A stretch of DNA of 64,000 nt from Nostocoides sp. (GCA_016716625.1 JADJVJ010000001.1:1054001-1118000); one strand, 5' to 3'; positions 16,973 through 26,417 are shown, counted from the stretch's first letter. The notes: generated by a model from the letters alone, not told the origin. Numbers and translations: made by a program.

Positions 16973-18805
16973 TCAGGGGCTGGTGGGGAGGTCGAGGTTC
17001 CAGGTCACGTGGACCGGGGCGCTCCGGGTGAGTTCGATCTTCGTGGCGCTGGCGGCGTTCAGCGTCGCCTCGTACCAGATGCCGGAGCCCTCGAGCTGGA
17101 GCTTGTACGTTCCCGGGAGCAGCCGTGAGGTCCCGAACTCGGTCTCGGGGTCGGTGCTGGAGAACTGCCCGACGAGGTCTCCGGAGGCGGTGAACACCCG
17201 GCCCAACTGCCAGGAGGGCGAGGTGGTCTCGAAGGTCCCGGTGATCGTCAGTCCACGGACCATCCGGAAGTCCAGGGTGGCCGGTGCGCTCTCGCTCACG
17301 GTGACCGGAGTGGCCAGCCGAGAGGTCCCGACATTGCCGGAGAACGCGGTTGCGACGCGCCCCCGGTAGTCGCTGGCCAGCGGCTTGTAGGTGCCTCCGG
17401 AACCCGGATCGAGTACCGTCCTCGGCGTCGGTCGTTGCGCACATCGGCGAGTCGCAGCCGCCGAGGAATGCCGGGTACTTCCCGCTGACATCGACACTGA
17501 TCCCTTCGAGCGGGGCGCCGGCGGCATTGAGCACCTGGCCAGAGAGGGTGCCGGGGGCGACGAACCCCTGGCGGCGCAGGGTGACGGCCTGGCCGTAGCC
17601 GACCGGGACCACGAGGGCCTTGGCGCGGGTGTCGGCCCAGTAGTACCAGGTGTACTTGTACCCGCTGCCCCATTCCGGGCTGAGCAACACCCGGTAGTTG
17701 CCCGCCGGCAGGCCTTGACGGTGTACCGGCCGTTGGCGTTGGAGCAGGTCGTGACGACGCCCCAGGGCTGGTCTCCGGCGCCGAGCATGGCGCTCGGGCA
17801 GATCCCGGAGAGGGGGGCGAGGGTGTCCGCGACCACGGTGCGGCCGGTCATCGACCCGCCACCGAGGAGGGTGATCGTGGCGACCTCGATGCTGGCCCCG
17901 GGCTGGATGACGTATGTCGTGGCCTTGGTGAGATCGCGGGTGTTTCCGGCGAGCTGCCCCGCGTAACGTCCCTGCGGGTCGTAGGCCGCCACGGTCATGG
18001 GTTGGCCGTACTGGTAGTCCTCGGGCGCGAGCGTGTACCGACCGTCGGGGCCGGTGAGCGCGCCTCGGCACTCCGCACCCCCGGTGTAGACGGTGTCGTC
18101 ATTGGGGCTGCTCAGCTGTGCGCAGGCGCCGTCGATGGGCTGCCCGCTTCGGTCGAGGACCCGCCCGGTGACGCTCGCCGGGCCGAGGAAACTCTGGTTG
18201 ACCGTGGTCGCGCCAGAGACCGTCACCGGGGTTGCGGCGTCCAGGTTTGCCGCGTCCTTGTACCAGATGGTCCCTGGGGCGCCCGAGAACTCGAACCGGA
18301 AGTCACCCGCCGGTAGCGACAGCCACCAGGTCCCATCCATCCACGAGTAGCTTGCGGCCACCATGTTGCCGAGCTCGTCGTATGCCGTGACCATGATGCT
18401 CTCGAGGCCGGCGCCGTCGACATCGGTGACCACGCCGGTGACGTCATACGCCGGATCCAGCTCGATGTCGACCACACCCGGGGAGGTGATGTCCGTGGCG
18501 GAGGCAAACGAGCGAGCGCCGTACGCGAACTCGCGCGCCCAGCCCCCGACCTGGGGTTCGGCGGCCACCCGGTAGGTGCCATCGGGCACGCCGGGCAGTT
18601 CCCAGACCCCGGAGTCGTCGGAGCAGGTCCAGTCGACCGTGGTCTCCTGCAGGTCGTAGACCGTGACGCACCCGGAGATGGGGGACCCGTCCGAGCCGGT
18701 AATCGTCCCGGAGAGACCGGTAGTGGCGGCCTGGGCGCTCCCCAGAGCCCCTCCCCAGGCAAGAGCAAGACCGCCGAGAACGGCGAGTAGGCGGCGAGAG
18801 GTCAC
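16973..18805 (-). CDS. Secreted protein with repeated carboxypeptidase-regulatory/Cna_B-like domains (copy 2), frameshifted
   Basis: Paralogue of 14908-16631. GTG at 18805 follows GAAGGAG and opens a signal peptide (VTSRRLLAVLGGLALAWGG, cleavage near AQAATTG). Four or five beta-sandwich modules follow, with repeated GTITGSDGSPISG, GVVTDVDGAGLES, GRVLDRSGQPIDG, GQVLNAAGAPLEG openings. The frame is broken near 17711 (one base lost before LPAGNYRVLLSPEWG) and in two places between about 17395 and 17425 (around DAEDG and GGTYKPLASDYRG), after which the original frame resumes to the stop NLDLPTSP. Either a pseudogene or a region with several sequencing errors. The intact intermediate frames show that the gene was complete recently. 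Confidence 0.65.
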   Translation of the reverse strand: MTSRRLLAVLGGLALAWGGALGSAQAATTGLSGTITGSDGSPISGCVTVYDLQETTVDWTCSDDSGVWELPGVPDGTYRVAAEPQVGGWAREFAYGARSFASATDITSPGVVDIELDPAYDVTGVVTDVDGAGLESIMVTAYDELGNMVAASYSWMDGTWWLSLPAGDFRFEFSGAPGTIWYKDAANLDAATPVTVSGATTVNQSFLGPASVTGRVLDRSGQPIDGACAQLSSPNDDTVYTGGAECRGALTGPDGRYTLAPEDYQYGQPMTVAAYDPQGRYAGQLAGNTRDLTKATTYVIQPGASIEVATITLLGGGSMTGRTVVADTLAPLSGICPSAMLGAGDQPWGVVTTCSNANGRYTVKACRRATTGCCSARNGAAGTSTPGTTGPTPAPRPSWSRSATARPSPCAARGSSPPAPSLARCSMPPAPRSKGSVSMSAGSTRHSSAAATRRCAQRPTPRTVLDPGSGGTYKPLASDYRGRVATAFSGNVGTSRLATPVTVSESAPATLDFRMVRGLTITGTFETTSPSWQLGRVFTASGDLVGQFSSTDPETEFGTSRLLPGTYKLQLEGSGIWYEATLNAASATKIELTRSAPVHVTWNLDLPTSP

Positions 18806-18884
18806 CGGGAACTCCTTCGCACCCCGAAGGTGGGTGCATCGACGTGCGCGAGGCCCGGTCCAACCCAGAGCACGACGCATCTCA

Positions 18885-19076
18885 CGCATCGACACCCCCG
18901 TGGTGACGAGACCCCGCTTGGCCGGACTGCCCGGCCGCGGGCTAACCTAACACCGCGCGCGGCCTCAGGGGAGCGATTCGTCAGGCGTCCCCACCCTCGT
19001 TGCCGGAGGAGCCCGCCGTCACGTCGAGGAGTTGGTAGCGCCGGGCGGCCTCCGAGGCTAGGTCGGGGCTCACCTC
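18885..19076. repeat. 192-bp direct repeat, copy B
   Basis: Source copy of the repeat at 16702-16893. It spans the true 3' end of aceE (stop at 18981-18983) and the leader of the downstream secreted-protein gene. Confidence 0.92.
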
Positions 19077-21764
19077 CCCTCGATCGGCGAGGAGCTGGAG
19101 GGCCCGGACCGCGATCGAGGGGCCGTCGATGTGGAAGAAGCGGCGGGCGGCCGGCCGGGTGTCGGAGAAGCCGAACCCGTCCGCCCCGAGGGTGGCGTAG
19201 TCCGTTGGCACCCAGGGCCGGATCTGCTCCTGGACCGCCCGCATGTAGTCGGACACGGCGACCACCGGGCCCGTGGTTCCCGCAAGTTGGGAGGTCACCC
19301 ACGGGGTAGCCTTGCCCTGCTCGGGGTGCAGGAAGGCCTGGGCGTCGCATCGCATGCCGTCGCGGGCCAACTCGTTCCACGAGGTCACCGACCAGACATC
19401 GGCGATGACGTTCCAGTCGTTGCGGAGCAACTCCTGGGCCTCCAGTGCCCAGGGGACGCCCACGCCGGAGGCGAGCAACTGGACGCGTGGGGCCTGCGCG
19501 GGGAGCCCCTCCGCCGACCCGACGGCATACCGGTAGAGACCCTTGAGGATGCCCTCCCGGTCGACGTCCGTTGGTTCTTCGGGCTGGACGATGGGCTCGT
19601 TGTACACCGTCAGGTAGTAGATGACGTTGCGTTCGTCGTCGGTGAGGGCCTCATCCGTGCCGAACATGCGGTGCAGGCCGTCCTGGACGATGTGCGCGAT
19701 CTCATAGGCGAACGCCGGGTCGTAGTGGATGACGGCCGGGTTGGTCGTGGCAAGCAGCGGGGAATGCCCGTCGGCGTGCTGCAGACCCTCGCCGGTGAGC
19801 GTGGTCCGACCCGCGGTGGCGCCGATCATGAACCCCCGGGTCATCTGGTCGGCGGCCGCCCAGATCGAGTCACCGGTGCGTTGGAAGCCGAACATGGAGT
19901 AGAAGACATAGATCGGGATCATCGGTATGCCGTGCGTGGCGTACGCGGACCCGGCGGCGGTGAACGCGGCGAGCGAACCGGCTTCGTTGATGCCGAGGTG
20001 CAGGATCTGCCCGTCCTTGGCCTCCTTGTAGGAGAGCATGAGGTCGGCGTCCACCGAGGTGTAGCGCTGCCCGTGGGGGTTGTAGATCTTGATCGTCGGG
20101 AAGAAGCTGTCCATCCCGAAGGTCCGGGCCTCGTCGGGGATGATCGGGACGACCCGGGGACCGAATTCGGGGTCGCGGACGAGGTCCTTGAGCAAGCGGA
20201 CAAAAGCCATCGTCGTGGCCACCGCCTGCTTGCCGGACCCCTTGCGAACCTGGGCGTAGGCGGAGTCCTCGGGCAGATGGACCGCCTGGTAGCGCACCCG
20301 CCGCTCCGGCACGAAACCGCCGAGGGCTGCCCGCCGCTCGTGCAGGTACTCGATGGCCTCGTCGTGCTCGCCGGGGTGGTAGTACGGCGGCTGGTAGGGG
20401 TTGGCTTCCAGGACGGCGTCGGTGATCGGGATCTGCAGGGTGTCCCGGAACGACTTGAGGTCATCCAGCGAGAGCTTCTTCATCTGATGGGTGGCGTTGC
20501 GGCCGGCAAAGCTCTTGCCCAGGGTGTAGCCCTTGATCGTCTTGACGAGGATGACCGTCGGCTGTCCCTTGTGGGCGAGCGCGTTGCGGTAGGCGGCGAA
20601 GACCTTGCGGTAGTCGTGCCCGCCCCGCTTGAGCTTCCACCAGATGTCGTCGTCGGTCCACGAGGCGACCATCTTGCGGGTGCGCGGGTCGCGGCCGAAG
20701 AAGTGATCGCGCACATAGCGGCCGTCGTTGGCCCGGAAGGTCTGGTAGTCGCCGTCACTGGTGGTGTTCATGAGGTGGGTGAGGGCGCCATCGCCGTCGG
20801 CGGCGAGCAGCGGGTCCCAGCCGCGGCCCCAGACGACCTTGATGACGTTCCAGCCGGCTCCGCGGAAGAACGCCTCGAGTTCCTGGATGATCTTGCCATT
20901 GCCGCGTACCGGGCCGTCGAGCCGCTGCAGGTTGCAGTTGACGACGAAGGTGAGGTTGTCAAGTTCCTCATTCGCGGCCAGCTGGAGCAACCCGCGGGAC
21001 TCCGGCTCGTCCATCTCCCCGTCACCGAGGAACGCCCAGACGTGCTGCTCGCTGGTGTCCTTGAGCCCCCGGCCGGCGAGGTAGCGGTTGAACTGGGCCT
21101 GGTAGATGGCGTTCATCGGCCCGAGGCCCATGGAGACCGTCGGGAACTCCCAGAAGTCCGACATGAGCCGCGGGTGCGGATAGGACGGCAGTGCCAGCGG
21201 TGCACCGTCGACCACGTGCGACTTCTCCTGCCGGAAACCGTCGAGCCGCTCCGCGGGCAGTCGTCCCGCGAGGAACGCCCGGGCGTACATGCCAGGGGAG
21301 GCGTGGCCCTGGAAGAAGATCTGGTCGCCGCCGCCGGGGTGGTCCTTGCCCCGGAAGAAGTGGTTGAAGCCGACCTCGTAGAGAGTCGCCGAGGAAGCGA
21401 AGGTCGAGATGTGGCCGCCGACCCCGAGGCCGGGCCGCTGCGCCCGGTGAACGAGCATCGCGGCGTTCCAGCGAACGAGACGGCGGATCGTCTTCTCGAC
21501 CTTCTCGTCGCCGGGGAACCAGGGCTCGTTCTCCGGGGAGATCGTGTTGACGTAGTCCGTGGTGGTCAGCGAGGGAACCCCGACCTGTCGTTCCCGGGCG
21601 CGCTGCAGCAGTTGGAGCATGAGGAAGCGCGCTCGCATTTGGCCCGGACCGTCGAGGACGGCGTCGAGGCTGTCGAGCCACTCCTGGGTCTCGGCCGGGT
21701 CGATGTCCGGCAGATGCGAGGGGATGCCGTTGAGGATGGGTCCGACGTCGTGGCGGGCGACCAC
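18981..21764 (-). CDS. aceE: Pyruvate dehydrogenase E1 component, homodimeric type
   Basis: Decarboxylates pyruvate with thiamine diphosphate and passes acetyl to lipoylated E2. The 927-residue protein matches AceE throughout: the thiamine diphosphate motif GDGEMDEPES...NCNLQRLDG, RGGHDYRKVFAAYRNAL, IPDEARTFGMDSFFP, GINEAGSLAAFTAAG. I chose GTG at 21764 because AAAGGA lies eight bases upstream and the product then has normal length; an ATG further upstream adds non-homologous sequence. The gene faces the fdhD stop 95 bases away. Its position next to fasR-fab genes and DUF3052-ahpE parallels the Mycobacterium tuberculosis Rv2238c-Rv2247 region. Confidence 0.95.
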   Translation of the reverse strand: MVARHDVGPILNGIPSHLPDIDPAETQEWLDSLDAVLDGPGQMRARFLMLQLLQRARERQVGVPSLTTTDYVNTISPENEPWFPGDEKVEKTIRRLVRWNAAMLVHRAQRPGLGVGGHISTFASSATLYEVGFNHFFRGKDHPGGGDQIFFQGHASPGMYARAFLAGRLPAERLDGFRQEKSHVVDGAPLALPSYPHPRLMSDFWEFPTVSMGLGPMNAIYQAQFNRYLAGRGLKDTSEQHVWAFLGDGEMDEPESRGLLQLAANEELDNLTFVVNCNLQRLDGPVRGNGKIIQELEAFFRGAGWNVIKVVWGRGWDPLLAADGDGALTHLMNTTSDGDYQTFRANDGRYVRDHFFGRDPRTRKMVASWTDDDIWWKLKRGGHDYRKVFAAYRNALAHKGQPTVILVKTIKGYTLGKSFAGRNATHQMKKLSLDDLKSFRDTLQIPITDAVLEANPYQPPYYHPGEHDEAIEYLHERRAALGGFVPERRVRYQAVHLPEDSAYAQVRKGSGKQAVATTMAFVRLLKDLVRDPEFGPRVVPIIPDEARTFGMDSFFPTIKIYNPHGQRYTSVDADLMLSYKEAKDGQILHLGINEAGSLAAFTAAGSAYATHGIPMIPIYVFYSMFGFQRTGDSIWAAADQMTRGFMIGATAGRTTLTGEGLQHADGHSPLLATTNPAVIHYDPAFAYEIAHIVQDGLHRMFGTDEALTDDERNVIYYLTVYNEPIVQPEEPTDVDREGILKGLYRYAVGSAEGLPAQAPRVQLLASGVGVPWALEAQELLRNDWNVIADVWSVTSWNELARDGMRCDAQAFLHPEQGKATPWVTSQLAGTTGPVVAVSDYMRAVQEQIRPWVPTDYATLGADGFGFSDTRPAARRFFHIDGPSIAVRALQLLADRGEVSPDLASEAARRYQLLDVTAGSSGNEGGDA

Positions 21765-21858
21765 AGTGCAGGTCCTTTCGGGAGCACGGACGCCCGCGGT
21801 CAGCGAGCGTTGACCCCCATCCTGCCCCTTTCGGTGGCCTACGTCACAACCCGCACGC

Positions 21859-22722
21859 CTACCGGACAGTAGCCGCCGGATCCTCCGGCCGGCCGGGGAT
21901 GAGCCGTGCCTCACCGGCATACACACTGCACGTCGGAGACCGGGTGAAGGCGACCAAAGTCATCCCGAGCTCGGTGGCCAGTGCCACCGCCAGGGAGGTG
22001 GGCGCGCCGACGGCGACGACGACGGGTATGCCGGCCACGGCCGCCTTCTGGATGATCTCGAAGCTTGCCCGCGCGCTCACCACGAGGATCCGGCCTTTCA
22101 GCGGCAACTCCTGCGTGCGACTCAGCGCCCCGATCGCCTTGTCGACGGCGTTGTGTCGGCCGACGTCCTCGCGGACGACGAGGGCCTCGCCGCCGGAGCT
22201 GAAGATGCCGGCCGCGTGCACTCCACCGGTGCGGTCGAACGCGCCCTGGTGTTCCCGAAGCGCCTCGGGCAGCGCGATGAGAAGTTGCGGGTCGAGCCTC
22301 ACCGGGTCACCGGCAAGGTCATGGGGCACCCGGGTCAGGGTGTCCGCGATGGTCTCGCTCCCACAGACCCCGCACGCGCTTGTCATCGTCTCGGAGCGGC
22401 GCCGGGCGGCCGTCAGTGGCCCGGCACCGGGGGCCAGAGTGACCTCGACGACGTTGAACGTCGGTGCCCCCGAGGCGTCCTCGTCGGTGCAGTGCATCAT
22501 CGCCGCGACCCCGCTGGACTGGGGCAACAGGCCTTCGGTGAGTAGGTGGCCGAGGGCGAGGTCGAAGTCGGCGCCGGGAGTGCGCATCGTGGTCACCACC
22601 GGCTCGCCAGCGACGCGGATCTCCAGCGGCTCCTCGACGGCGACGGTGTCGGCCCGGGCGACACGGGTCCCCTGGGCGAGGTCGACCCGCACCCGGGGAA
22701 CCCGGGTCGTCACCCGGCCCAT
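21859..22722 (-). CDS. fdhD: Formate dehydrogenase accessory sulfurtransferase
   Basis: Passes sulfur to the molybdenum cofactor of formate dehydrogenase. The 287-residue protein has the CGxCG motif (SACGVCGSETI) whose cysteines carry persulfide, and conserved GGVHAAGIF, VREDVGRHNAVDKAIG and SARASFEIIQKAA. The ATG at 22722 (MGRVTTRVPRVRVD) is preferred; the region upstream is tpx read in another frame. It follows tpx by four bases, so both are likely cotranscribed. No formate dehydrogenase gene is in the window. Confidence 0.93.
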   Translation of the reverse strand: MGRVTTRVPRVRVDLAQGTRVARADTVAVEEPLEIRVAGEPVVTTMRTPGADFDLALGHLLTEGLLPQSSGVAAMMHCTDEDASGAPTFNVVEVTLAPGAGPLTAARRRSETMTSACGVCGSETIADTLTRVPHDLAGDPVRLDPQLLIALPEALREHQGAFDRTGGVHAAGIFSSGGEALVVREDVGRHNAVDKAIGALSRTQELPLKGRILVVSARASFEIIQKAAVAGIPVVVAVGAPTSLAVALATELGMTLVAFTRSPTCSVYAGEARLIPGRPEDPAATVR

Positions 22723-22726
22723 GAGG

Positions 22727-23221
22727 TCAGGAGAGGACGGCGAGCGCCGCGTCGTAGTCGGGTTCTTGGCCGATCTGCGGCACGAGTTCGGTGTGCAGCA
22801 CCCGGCCGTCTTCTCCGACGACGACGACCGCGCGGGCGAGCAGGCCGCGCATCGGCCCGTCGGCCATCGTGACGCCATACCGGGAACCGAAGTCGGTGCG
22901 GAACGCCGACGCCATGCTCACGTTCTCGATGCCCTCGGCGCCACAGAACCGGGCGAGGGCGAACGGCAGGTCCATGGAGACACAGACGACCTGGGTGTTT
23001 TCCAGCCCGGCGGCCAGTTCGTTGAACCGGCGCACGCTCGCGGCGCAGACCCCGGTGTCGATGCTCGGGAAGATGTTGAGGACCGTGCGCCGCCCGGAGA
23101 AGTCCGAGCCGACGTCGCTCAGGTCCCTCCCGGTAAGGGTGTATGCCGGAGCCTGGTCCCCGGCCGCGGGGAGGTCGCCGACGGTCTGCACTGGGTTGCC
23201 GCCAAGGGCTGTGGTTGCCAT
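22727..23221 (-). CDS. tpx: Thiol peroxidase, atypical 2-Cys peroxiredoxin
   Basis: Reduces peroxides using thioredoxin. The 164-residue protein begins MATTALGGNPVQTVGDLP and has the peroxidatic Cys in PSIDTGVCAASVRRF and the resolving Cys in ALARFCGAEGI, the usual pair for Tpx. Start ATG at 23221, stop four bases before fdhD. The divergent PH-domain gene begins 95 bases away; the gap contains a GGCATAC word. Confidence 0.94.
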   Translation of the reverse strand: MATTALGGNPVQTVGDLPAAGDQAPAYTLTGRDLSDVGSDFSGRRTVLNIFPSIDTGVCAASVRRFNELAAGLENTQVVCVSMDLPFALARFCGAEGIENVSMASAFRTDFGSRYGVTMADGPMRGLLARAVVVVGEDGRVLHTELVPQIGQEPDYDAALAVLS

Positions 23222-23315
23222 GGGGCCATTGGAACACCCCGGAGCGCTTTCGCGGAACCCACTGCCCACCGGGGCCATGGAACGACGGCGAACGGCATAC
23301 GGCACACTGGGAATC

Positions 23316-23813
23316 ATGACGACGGACGCCGGCCAGGTCACCCTGCGCGGGAATGAACTGCCGTGGCAGGGCGTGAGCGGGGACCTCGCCAATGCCCGGC
23401 TCATCGTCCTCGGACTCATCCTCGCGGTGCCCGTGCTGGCGACCGCGGTCCTGGCCATCCTGGTCAGCCCGTGGATCGCGATCGCCACCGGGGTACTCGC
23501 CCTGGCCGGGGCCTGGGCAGCCTTCGTCATCGTTCGCCAGGTCTCGGCCATCTCCTGGATCGAGCTGCCTGAGGAGCTCGTCATCCGCAAGGGCCGGATC
23601 CTGCGCAGCCTGGTCTCCATCCCGTATGGGCGGCTCCAGTACGTCGACATCGCCTCCGGACCGATCGCCCGGCACTTTGGTCTCGCGACCTGCGAGATCC
23701 ATACCGCCTCACCCCAATCCGGCGGGTCCCTGCCCGGGCTGCCGAGTGCGGTCGCCGAGGAGCTGCGTTCCCGGCTCGCCGCGCGGGGCGAGGCGCAGCG
23801 GGCCGGTCTGTGA
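23316..23813 (+). CDS. PH domain-containing membrane protein (YdbS-like)
   Basis: A 165-residue protein with two adjacent transmembrane helices (LIVLGLILAVPVLATAVLAIL and WIAIATGVLALAGAWAAFVIV) followed by one bacterial PH (bPH2) domain with the usual WIELPEELVIRKGRILRSLVSIPYGRLQYVDI core. YdbS/YdbT pairs are found in many Gram-positive bacteria; their function is poorly known. The stop overlaps the GTG start of the next gene, so the two are translationally coupled. Confidence 0.82.
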   Translation: MTTDAGQVTLRGNELPWQGVSGDLANARLIVLGLILAVPVLATAVLAILVSPWIAIATGVLALAGAWAAFVIVRQVSAISWIELPEELVIRKGRILRSLVSIPYGRLQYVDIASGPIARHFGLATCEIHTASPQSGGSLPGLPSAVAEELRSRLAARGEAQRAGL

Positions 23814-25384
23814 TCCCGGTGGTCGCCACCTCCGGGAAGCCGGTGCTGCCGCTCGGGGAGTGGCAGCGACTGCACCCGCTCTCGCCACTCATCCGCGGGG
23901 GCGTGTTCTTCCTGGCCTTCATCGGCTTCGTCGTCGCCCAGTGGTGGGAGCGTTTGCTCGGCGCCCTCGGCGTGCCCGGCTACCGAGACCGGGACCTTCC
24001 GGGCGACGCCGGGGGAGAGGTCACCGATGCCCTCGAGCTGGGCTGGCTCGTCATCGTGCTCGGGGCCACTGCGGTCCTTCTCGTCATCGTCGGGGCGGCG
24101 TGGCTCAGTTGGCGGTTCACCCGTTTCCGGGTCGCCGACGGCCAGATCGAGCTGCGCCGGGGCTGGGTCTTCCGGCAGCACCGGCAGGTGCCGCTTGCCC
24201 GGGTCCAGTCGGTCGAGATCACCCGGCCGGTCCTCGCCCGGCTCACCGGCCTCTCTGCCGTGGTCGTGCGATCGGCCGGGTCCGGCACCTCGCACCTTCC
24301 TTTGGAGTTCCTTGGCCAGTCCAGGGCGCTCGAGGTGCGTGACCGGCTCCTCGAACTGGCCGGCATGTCCGACGAGGTCGCCCGGCTTCCGGCCGTCGGA
24401 GCCGAGCCGGCTGGTGAACTGGCCGGCGGGCCAGTGGCGGCGGCCCCGGGCGGCGCGACGCGCGTTCCGGCATACGGTGGTCGGGTCATCCTTCAGGTAC
24501 CCAACGGGCGCCTGTTCCTCGCAACCATCCTGCACCCGGGGAGCATCCTGCTCGGCGCGATGGCTGTCGCGGTCCTCGCCTTCTACGCCGCCGGCGAGGT
24601 GGGTGCCTGGGCTTTGGGCATCTTTCCGGGGATGATCCCGGTCGTCATCGGGGTCGGTGCCGGGCGGGTGCGCGAACTGCTGCGCCACGGCAACTTCGTG
24701 CTCGCTGACCTCGGCACGAGCGTGCGGGCCACCCACGGTCTCACCGAGCTGACCACGACGATGGTCCCGCTGCACCGGATCCAAGCTGTCGAGGTCTACC
24801 AGTCGCTGTGGTGGCGCTGGCCGAAGTGGTGGCGCATCCGGATCAATGTCGCCGGCGCCAAGCTCGTCGACGGTGGCGGCATTACCGAGACCGTGGTCCT
24901 GCCGGTCGGAACCATCGAGGACGCTCAACGGATCTGCGCCGTCCTGGACCCCAGGCTTCCCGGGGAGGCCCTGCTCGCGGCGTTGCACGGCATGGGCGGT
25001 GACCCGCACTGGGTGGGAGTCCCTTCGCGGGCACGCCAACTCGATCCGTGGGGTTACCGGCGGGCAGGGTATGCCGTCACCGCCGACTCGGTGATCTTCC
25101 GCCGCGGCTGGTTCAGCCGCTCCGCCGTCGTCGTTCCGCACGCCCGGATCCAGTCGATGACCCTGGCTCAGGGGCCGATGCAACGCTTCCGCGACCTAGC
25201 GACCGTGCAGCTCGTCTCGACCCTGGGCCCGGTTCGGCCCCGGCTTGAACATCTGGGCACCGCGGAGGCCGAGTTTTTCCTCGCCGAGCAGGCCGCGCGC
25301 TCCTCGGTGGCGCGCACCGCAGCACCGATCACCCCGCTCTCCCCTTGCATGACCCGGGTTCTCTTTAGTGGACTAGGGCTGTGA
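23810..25384 (+). CDS. PH domain-containing membrane protein (YdbT-like)
   Basis: A 524-residue partner of the preceding gene with about six hydrophobic segments and three bPH2 modules; each has the pattern RRGWVFRQHRQVPLARVQSVEI, VLADLGTSVRATHGL...MVPLHRIQAVEV and FRRGWFSRSAVVVPHARIQSM. The GTG at 23810 overlaps the upstream stop, and the last bases overlap the start of the DUF3052 gene (GTG 25381), an operon-like arrangement of three genes. Probably a membrane complex; the biological role is not established. Confidence 0.82.
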   Translation: MIPVVATSGKPVLPLGEWQRLHPLSPLIRGGVFFLAFIGFVVAQWWERLLGALGVPGYRDRDLPGDAGGEVTDALELGWLVIVLGATAVLLVIVGAAWLSWRFTRFRVADGQIELRRGWVFRQHRQVPLARVQSVEITRPVLARLTGLSAVVVRSAGSGTSHLPLEFLGQSRALEVRDRLLELAGMSDEVARLPAVGAEPAGELAGGPVAAAPGGATRVPAYGGRVILQVPNGRLFLATILHPGSILLGAMAVAVLAFYAAGEVGAWALGIFPGMIPVVIGVGAGRVRELLRHGNFVLADLGTSVRATHGLTELTTTMVPLHRIQAVEVYQSLWWRWPKWWRIRINVAGAKLVDGGGITETVVLPVGTIEDAQRICAVLDPRLPGEALLAALHGMGGDPHWVGVPSRARQLDPWGYRRAGYAVTADSVIFRRGWFSRSAVVVPHARIQSMTLAQGPMQRFRDLATVQLVSTLGPVRPRLEHLGTAEAEFFLAEQAARSSVARTAAPITPLSPCMTRVLFSGLGL

Positions 25385-25791
25385 ACGGCTCAGGAGTCGA
25401 TCGTCTCGGGTTCGAACCCGACCACGTCGTGCAGGAGTTCGGCTACGACAGCGACGTCGACAACGACTTCCGCTTCGCCATCGAGGACCTCTGCGGCAGC
25501 GAACTCGAGGACGAGGACTACACCGGCAGTGCCGACGCAGCGCTGCTCTGGTGGCGGGACGGCGACGGCGACCTGGGGGAAGCCCTCATCGATATGGTCG
25601 GCATCGTCGAGGACGGCGGCTTCGTCGTCCTGGTCACGCCGGGCACCCACGCGCCCGGCGCCATCGAGGCCAGTGAGATCGCCGACGGGGCGCAGACCGC
25701 GGGGTTGCACACCTCGGGCGGGAGCACGCCCATAGGCCCGGACTGGCGCGCCACCAAGCTCGTTGCCCCCCGGAGCCGATCGCGCCGCTGA
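25381..25791 (+). CDS. DUF3052 family protein
   Basis: An acidic 136-residue protein matching DUF3052: LGFEPDHVVQEFGYDSDVDNDFR at the start, LLWWRDGDGDLGEALID in the middle and TAGLHTS...DWRATKLVAPRS at the end. Function unknown. The GTG start overlaps the previous stop. In mycobacteria the homologue (Rv2239c) stands beside ahpE, as here, which supports the annotation of both. Confidence 0.88.
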   Translation: MNGSGVDRLGFEPDHVVQEFGYDSDVDNDFRFAIEDLCGSELEDEDYTGSADAALLWWRDGDGDLGEALIDMVGIVEDGGFVVLVTPGTHAPGAIEASEIADGAQTAGLHTSGGSTPIGPDWRATKLVAPRSRSRR

Positions 25792-25816
25792 GCACGATCT
25801 TTGGCAGGATGGCGCC

Positions 25817-26296
25817 ATGGTGGCCACCCAGACCCCTCTCCAGCCCGGTAGCCGGGCCCCGGACTTCACCCTCACCGACCAGAACGGTCGCCGGGTGCGG
25901 CTCTCCGACCTCACCGCGGCAGCCAACGTCGTCCTCGTCTTCTACCCCTTCGCGTTCTCGGGCATCTGCACCGGTGAGCTCGACGGCATCCGAGACAACC
26001 TCGGGGAGTATGTCGCGGACGACCTTCACCTGCTCACCATCTCCTGTGACCCCACCTATGCCCTGCGGGGCTGGGCGGACGCCAAGGGCTACTTCTTCCC
26101 GCTGCTCAGCGACTTCTGGCCGCACGGCGCGGTGACTCGGGACTATGGGGTGTTCGACGAGAGCGGGGGTATGCCGGTGCGCGGCACCTTCCTCATCGAT
26201 GCCACCGGGACGATCCGGTGGACCTTGATCAACCCGCCCAGCGTGGGACGGGACTTCAGCGGCCTGCAGGAGGCACTGCGCGAACTCCGTGCCTGA
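25817..26296 (+). CDS. ahpE: Peroxiredoxin, AhpE type
   Basis: A 159-residue 1-Cys peroxiredoxin that reduces peroxides and peroxynitrite. The peroxidatic Cys is in FYPFAFSGICTGEL, with the usual PxxxT/SxxC spacing; no second Cys typical of resolving residues is seen in the C-terminal part except in TISCDPTYAL, which is conserved in position in many of these proteins. ATG at 25817; 25 bases after the DUF3052 gene. Confidence 0.9.
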   Translation: MVATQTPLQPGSRAPDFTLTDQNGRRVRLSDLTAAANVVLVFYPFAFSGICTGELDGIRDNLGEYVADDLHLLTISCDPTYALRGWADAKGYFFPLLSDFWPHGAVTRDYGVFDESGGMPVRGTFLIDATGTIRWTLINPPSVGRDFSGLQEALRELRA

Positions 26297-26333
26297 CCTG
26301 CACCGGGCGCCTGCCACAATGGTCGGCGCACGA

Positions 26334-26406
26334 GGGCCTGTAGCTCAGCTGGTAGAGCGCCACGTTTACACCGTGGATGTCGTCGGTTCGATCCCGGCCG
26401 GGCCCA
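26334..26406 (+). tRNA. tRNA-Val (anticodon TAC)
   Basis: Cloverleaf of 73 bases. Acceptor GGGCCTG pairs with CGGGCCC (one G-T), D arm AGCTCAGCTGGTAGAGC, anticodon stem CCACG/CGTGG around the loop TTTACAC giving anticodon TAC, and T arm with TTCGATC. Discriminator A at 26406; no CCA is encoded. Confidence 0.95.
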
Positions 26407-26417
26407 CTGGAGGAGAC

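Noticed and set aside
14908..18805. The Cna_B-like proteins as sortase-anchored pilins
   Set aside because: No LPXTG motif, C-terminal membrane anchor or sortase gene is present.
19131..21872. A 913-codon plus-strand frame opposite aceE
   Set aside because: Typical high-GC antisense shadow; AceE on the minus strand is unmistakable.
22727..25183. An 818-codon minus-strand frame extending tpx
   Set aside because: Beyond 23221 it runs antisense to the PH-domain genes; Tpx has its normal length with the ATG at 23221.
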